NCBI GenBank assembly: GCA_000436915.1
Contig: HF994185.1
Coordinates: 15,926 to 25,610, forward strand
Reading direction: 5' to 3'
Length of the DNA stretch: 9,685 bases
Source of the DNA: Prevotella sp. CAG:1092
GTDB taxonomy: Bacteria > Bacteroidota > Bacteroidia > Bacteroidales > Bacteroidaceae
The position numbers and the translations under genes are program-made. Positions 6,922 through 9,685 of the stretch are shown one piece after another; position 1 is the stretch's first letter; the number at the start of each line of letters is the position of its first letter. Under the pieces are notes generated by a model. That model saw only the letters and a list, made by a program, of their open reading frames with translations, searched no databases and was not told where the DNA came from.

Positions 6922-6955
6922 CAAAGGTATAAAAAAAAAAGGAAAATCATCACAA
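6922..6955 (-). promoter_or_regulatory. Bacteroidetes-type promoter of ileS
   Basis: TACCTTTG on the minus strand (6929-6922) matches the Bacteroidetes sigma-70 -7 consensus TAnnTTTG exactly. A TTG (6955-6953) about 23 nt upstream is a candidate -33 element, at slightly more than the usual 19-21 nt spacing. Transcription would start near 6917, giving a leader of about 100 nt before the ileS ATG. I found no comparably good match in the other intergenic gaps. Confidence 0.65.
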
Positions 6956-6966
6956 TTTCCCTTTTT
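6931..6966 (-). terminator. Intrinsic terminator after the dehydrogenase–TRIC gene pair
   Basis: On the minus strand AAAAAGG-G-AAA (6966-6956) can pair with TTT-CC-TTTTT (6945-6936), with one bulged G and a short loop between. The T-run continues to ten T's (6940-6931). This is the layout of a U-tract terminator, about 55 nt after the TRIC-family stop. Its T-run directly abuts the ileS -7 region, so the terminator and the ileS promoter overlap. Confidence 0.55.
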
Positions 6967-7019
6967 ATTTTTAACTTTTAATATTTTGATAATACTTTGA
7001 ATGTCAAATCGACATGTAT

Positions 7020-7655
7020 TTATTCTTCAAATCTAAGCAAGGGCAACGATATATGATACTTCACAGCCAAGAAGCGAGTGGCGCAAACAAAAGCGAATAC
7101 AGCCAACAAAGTCAAAGCTAGATTTATACCAAGAGCCATCATTCCCCAATACAAAAATCCGCCAGCAATACTTGCCATAGCATAAATTTCTTTTTGGAAT
7201 ATCACAGGTTCTTTGTTTAACAACACGTCACGTATCACACCACCTGCTGCACCTGTTATACAACCCATGATAATAGCAACCCAAAAAGGGAAACCACAAG
7301 CCAATGTTTTCTGTATACCCGCTATGGTAAAGAGTGCAAGACCAAAGGTATCGAAAACAAACCAAGCATTGTCAAGTCGTTTCATCAGCTTAGCAAATGC
7401 TATCGTGATAAACTGCGCAAAGAATGTACATAGCAAATACAATGGTGTTGTCATCCAAAAAGGAGTCTGACCAAGCATTAAGTCGCGGATAGTACCACCA
7501 CCGATAGCTACAGCAACTCCGCAAACAAAACCACCAAACCAATCATATTTCTTTGCAGCAGCATGACGAATACCAGACATTGCAAAAGCCATAGTACCAA
7601 GCACTTCGACGATATTTTGCAAGTAATTCACGAACTGCGGATCTGTATGCATCAT
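7020..7655 (-). CDS. TRIC/YicG-family seven-helix membrane protein (UPF0126)
   Basis: This is an inner-membrane protein of the prokaryotic trimeric intracellular cation channel family, also known as YicG/UPF0126 or 'glycine transporter' domain. Solved bacterial homologues are homotrimeric, mainly K+-conducting channels; the physiological role in bacteria is unsettled. At 211 residues it has family length. Two related halves are visible: GGGTIRDLML (52-61) and GGVIRDVLLNKEP (138-150), the duplicated Gly-rich kinks and Arg-Asp pairs that line the pore. Hydrophobic helices lie at about 10-30, 40-57, 70-88, 98-114, 122-140, 157-175 and 178-196. The start codon overlaps the dehydrogenase stop in an ATGA arrangement, so the two are translationally coupled. 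A second Met follows immediately and could be used instead. The transported ion or solute cannot be told from the sequence. Confidence 0.9.
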   Translation of the reverse strand: MMHTDPQFVNYLQNIVEVLGTMAFAMSGIRHAAAKKYDWFGGFVCGVAVAIGGGTIRDLMLGQTPFWMTTPLYLLCTFFAQFITIAFAKLMKRLDNAWFVFDTFGLALFTIAGIQKTLACGFPFWVAIIMGCITGAAGGVIRDVLLNKEPVIFQKEIYAMASIAGGFLYWGMMALGINLALTLLAVFAFVCATRFLAVKYHISLPLLRFEE

Positions 7656-8635
7656 CCCTTTACAAGTACTTCTTTGTTAACTACATTCTGAGGATTGCCC
7701 GCAATGAACGAGCGAATATTCTCAGCAGCTATTTCAAACAGTCTGGTTCTTGCCTCTACTGTTGCCCAAGCAATGTGAGGAGTAATATAAGCGTTAGGTT
7801 CTTTCATCAAAGGATTATCCTCTAATGGTGGTTCCTGACACATCACGTCAGCTCCATATCCAGCCAACTTTCCTTCATGCAGAGCTTCTGCTACTGCCTC
7901 CTCGTCGACCAATGGTCCACGACCAGTATTTATCAGTATTGCACCAGTCTTCATCTTAGCAATATTTTCTTTATTGATAATATTGCGTGTAGCATCAGTC
8001 AAAGGACAATGCAACGACAACACATCGCTTACAGAGAACAACCCTTCGAGAGTTGTCTTCTGTATACCTAAAGGAAGGTCTACAGAATTCTTGCTTGTAT
8101 ATGCAAATACATCCATGCCAAAAGCATGAGCAATGGTAGCAACCTGCATACCAATATTACCTAAGCCAACAATACCCATGGTCTTTCCCTCAAGCTCATG
8201 CATTGGCGAATCCCAATAACAGAAATCTTGATTGTAAGCCCATCTGCCATTGCGGTTGTTCTGTGCGTAATACTCTACCCTATTGGTCATAGCCAGCAAC
8301 AAAGAGAATGTCATCTGAGCAACACTATAAGTACTATATGCTGGAATATTGGTAACAATAATGCCACGCTTCGTTGCTGCATCAATATCTACAACATTAT
8401 ATCCTGTAGCAAGAATTCCAATATATTTAAGCTTTGGCAATGCATCCATAACATCGCCATCGATGTTTACCTTATTTATTAAAATAGCATCTGCATCTTT
8501 TGCTCTTTCTACAACATCCTCATCCTTGGTTCGTGGATAAACCACAAACTCTCCTAGCTGTTCAAACACCTCATAGCTCAAATCGCCAGGGTTAGCAGCA
8601 TAGCCGTCTAATTCTATAATTTTTATTTTCTTCAT
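7652..8635 (-). CDS. D-2-hydroxyacid dehydrogenase, glycerate dehydrogenase/hydroxypyruvate reductase-like
   Basis: This cytoplasmic NAD(P)-dependent oxidoreductase interconverts 2-keto acids and D-2-hydroxy acids. The 327 residues include the nucleotide-binding GxGxxG at 157-162 (GLGNIG) and the catalytic triad Arg239 (NTGRGPLVDE), Glu268 (CQEPP) and His287 (TPHIAWA). The N-terminal part (NKVNIDGDVMDALPKL, then KYIGILATGYNVVDI) most resembles glycerate dehydrogenase/hydroxypyruvate reductase, so hydroxypyruvate or glyoxylate is the likeliest substrate, but D-lactate-type activity is not excluded. The end of the second Rossmann strand reads AYTSKN (178-183), without the acidic residue usual for NAD enzymes, hinting at NADPH. 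It lies 68 bp downstream of rarA (an AT-rich gap with no clear promoter or terminator) and overlaps the TRIC-family gene by 4 nt. Confidence 0.92.
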   Translation of the reverse strand: MKKIKIIELDGYAANPGDLSYEVFEQLGEFVVYPRTKDEDVVERAKDADAILINKVNIDGDVMDALPKLKYIGILATGYNVVDIDAATKRGIIVTNIPAYSTYSVAQMTFSLLLAMTNRVEYYAQNNRNGRWAYNQDFCYWDSPMHELEGKTMGIVGLGNIGMQVATIAHAFGMDVFAYTSKNSVDLPLGIQKTTLEGLFSVSDVLSLHCPLTDATRNIINKENIAKMKTGAILINTGRGPLVDEEAVAEALHEGKLAGYGADVMCQEPPLEDNPLMKEPNAYITPHIAWATVEARTRLFEIAAENIRSFIAGNPQNVVNKEVLVKG

Positions 8636-8703
8636 CTTTTAATTACATCTATATAACGATATAACTATCTTATCGACAGCTAATTATAATATTTCTAAAA
8701 AAG

Positions 8704-9685
8704 TTAATCTTCATATCTCTTACCCCAACAGCCTTTCATATACTGGTAGAGTCTTTCTTCCGAAGGAGAATGCTGGATATGCCAGAATCGCTCATTCTCC
8801 ATACCATCAGGCAGATATTGTTGTTCAACGAAATGTCCGGCATAATCATGACTATATTTATATCCATCATGATATCCAAGATTTGCCATAAGCTCGGTTG
8901 GCGCATTACGAAGATGCAAAGGTACAGGCTGATTACCTGTTTCCTTAACTCTTTGCAAAGCAGCATTAATTGCAAGATATGCAGAGTTGCTCTTAGGCGA
9001 TGCTGCAAGATATACTACAGCTTCTGCCAATGGAATTCTTCCTTCGGGCCATCCTAGTTTGTTGACTGCATCGAAAGCTGCATTGGCAAGCAACAACGCA
9101 TTAGGATTTGCGAGACCTACATCCTCGGCTGCAGAAATAACAATTCTACGAGCTATAAACTTAGGATCTTCGCCACCCTCTATCATCCTTGCCATCCAAT
9201 AAAGCGCAGCATCAGGGTCGCTACCACGAATACTCTTGATGAAAGCCGAGATAATATCATAATGCATTTCGCCATCCTTGTCATAAGCCAACGGATTTTG
9301 CTGCAAGCGCTCAACTACAACATCATCAGTTATCACTATATCGTCTTCATTGAATGCGCTAACAACCAACTCCAAAATGTTCAACAACTTTCGAGCGTCG
9401 CCACCACTATATCGTATCAACGCTCCTGTTTCTTTGAGCGTTATTTTTTTCTTCTTAAGTTCTTCATCCTCGGTTATTGCCCTTTCAAGCAACTTCAGCA
9501 AGTCTTCTTGTGCCAACGACTTCAGCACATAAAGCTGGCAGCGCGACAATAGCGGACGAATAACTTCAAACGAAGGATTCTCGGTAGTAGCACCAATAAG
9601 AGTAACCACACCCTTCTCTACAGCTCCAAGCAGGGAATCTTGTTGCGACTTTGAGAAACGATGAATCTCATCTATAAATAATATA
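8704..9685 (-). CDS. rarA: RarA/MgsA replication-associated recombination ATPase (5' part missing)
   Basis: RarA is a cytoplasmic AAA+ clamp-loader-like ATPase acting at stalled replication forks and recombination intermediates, often with SSB. The frame is open to the right edge, so the start codon, and with it the Walker A region (about 100 residues by family length), lies outside. The visible 326 residues start at the Walker B block ILFIDEIHRF, continue through GATTENPSFEV (sensor 1) and RPLLSRCQ (arginine-finger region), and then YSGGDARKLLN (sensor 2). The C-terminal MgsA-type tetramerisation domain follows, with YWMARMIEGGEDPKFIARRI, AAEDVGLANP and YLAASPKSNSAY, ending in HDYAGHFVEQQYLP and a short tail. 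The GTG at 9609 encodes an internal Val between Walker B and sensor 1 and is not the start. The coding sequence looks intact. Confidence 0.96.
   Translation of the reverse strand, partial: ILFIDEIHRFSKSQQDSLLGAVEKGVVTLIGATTENPSFEVIRPLLSRCQLYVLKSLAQEDLLKLLERAITEDEELKKKKITLKETGALIRYSGGDARKLLNILELVVSAFNEDDIVITDDVVVERLQQNPLAYDKDGEMHYDIISAFIKSIRGSDPDAALYWMARMIEGGEDPKFIARRIVISAAEDVGLANPNALLLANAAFDAVNKLGWPEGRIPLAEAVVYLAASPKSNSAYLAINAALQRVKETGNQPVPLHLRNAPTELMANLGYHDGYKYSHDYAGHFVEQQYLPDGMENERFWHIQHSPSEERLYQYMKGCWGKRYED

Noticed and set aside
6807..6929. T-box riboswitch ahead of ileS
   Set aside because: Stem I, specifier loop and the TGGNACC antiterminator bulge are not visible, and T-boxes are not typical of Bacteroidetes.
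7001..7015. ATGTC/GACAT inverted repeat just after the TRIC-family stop
   Set aside because: Only 5 bp of stem in AT-rich sequence with no T-run; the hairpin at 6931-6966 is the better terminator.
8636..8703. Small CGATA/TATCG hairpin in the rarA–dehydrogenase gap
   Set aside because: A 5-bp stem with a 9-nt loop in very AT-rich DNA is expected by chance, and no promoter consensus is present.
8704..9609. rarA starting at the GTG at 9609
   Set aside because: The frame stays open upstream to the window edge and encodes the Walker B block ILFIDEIHRF, so this GTG is an internal Val codon.

Overview
The window suggests a member of the Bacteroidales (phylum Bacteroidetes), most likely Prevotella or a close relative. 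The reasons are the run ileS – cysteine-free TraR/DksA-like protein – lspA – DUF4296 lipoprotein, the long lspA with a Bacteroidetes-type insert, a type-2 IleRS, and a -7 box of the TAnnTTTG class ahead of ileS. All genes lie on the minus strand, so transcription runs from high to low coordinates. The DNA is densely coding and every gap is under about 210 bp. I see no tRNA, rRNA, insertion sequence, phage gene, CRISPR array or defence gene.

Layout in the direction of transcription: (1) rarA (9685-8704), cut off by the window edge; (2) a D-2-hydroxyacid dehydrogenase (8635-7652) overlapping by 4 nt a seven-helix TRIC/YicG-type membrane protein (7655-7020); (3) a terminator-like hairpin whose T-run abuts a Bacteroidetes promoter, then a leader of about 100 nt with a strong hairpin (6966-6815); (4) ileS (6814-3212); (5) a gap with a strikingly symmetric nested dyad (3211-3076); (6) a tight cluster of the DksA-like gene, lspA and the DUF4296 lipoprotein (3075-1034), with 0- and 5-nt spacings; (7) nadC (966-115); (8) a purine-rich heptad repeat and the first 20 codons of a secreted-protein gene running off the left edge.

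The genes are mostly housekeeping: replication-fork maintenance (rarA), keto/hydroxy-acid reduction, isoleucine charging, transcription control, lipoprotein maturation and de novo NAD synthesis. The clearest functional link is lspA, which cleaves prolipoproteins, directly followed by a lipoprotein gene whose product is its predicted substrate.

I did not find a new multi-gene system. The most interesting point is in ileS: the class-I HXGH signature reads G-I-H-H, with first and third positions swapped. That altered motif has been reported to give extreme mupirocin resistance in type-2 IleRS enzymes. Secondary points are the structured ileS leader with a possible small ORF, the nested dyad downstream of ileS, and a DksA-like protein with no cysteine at all.
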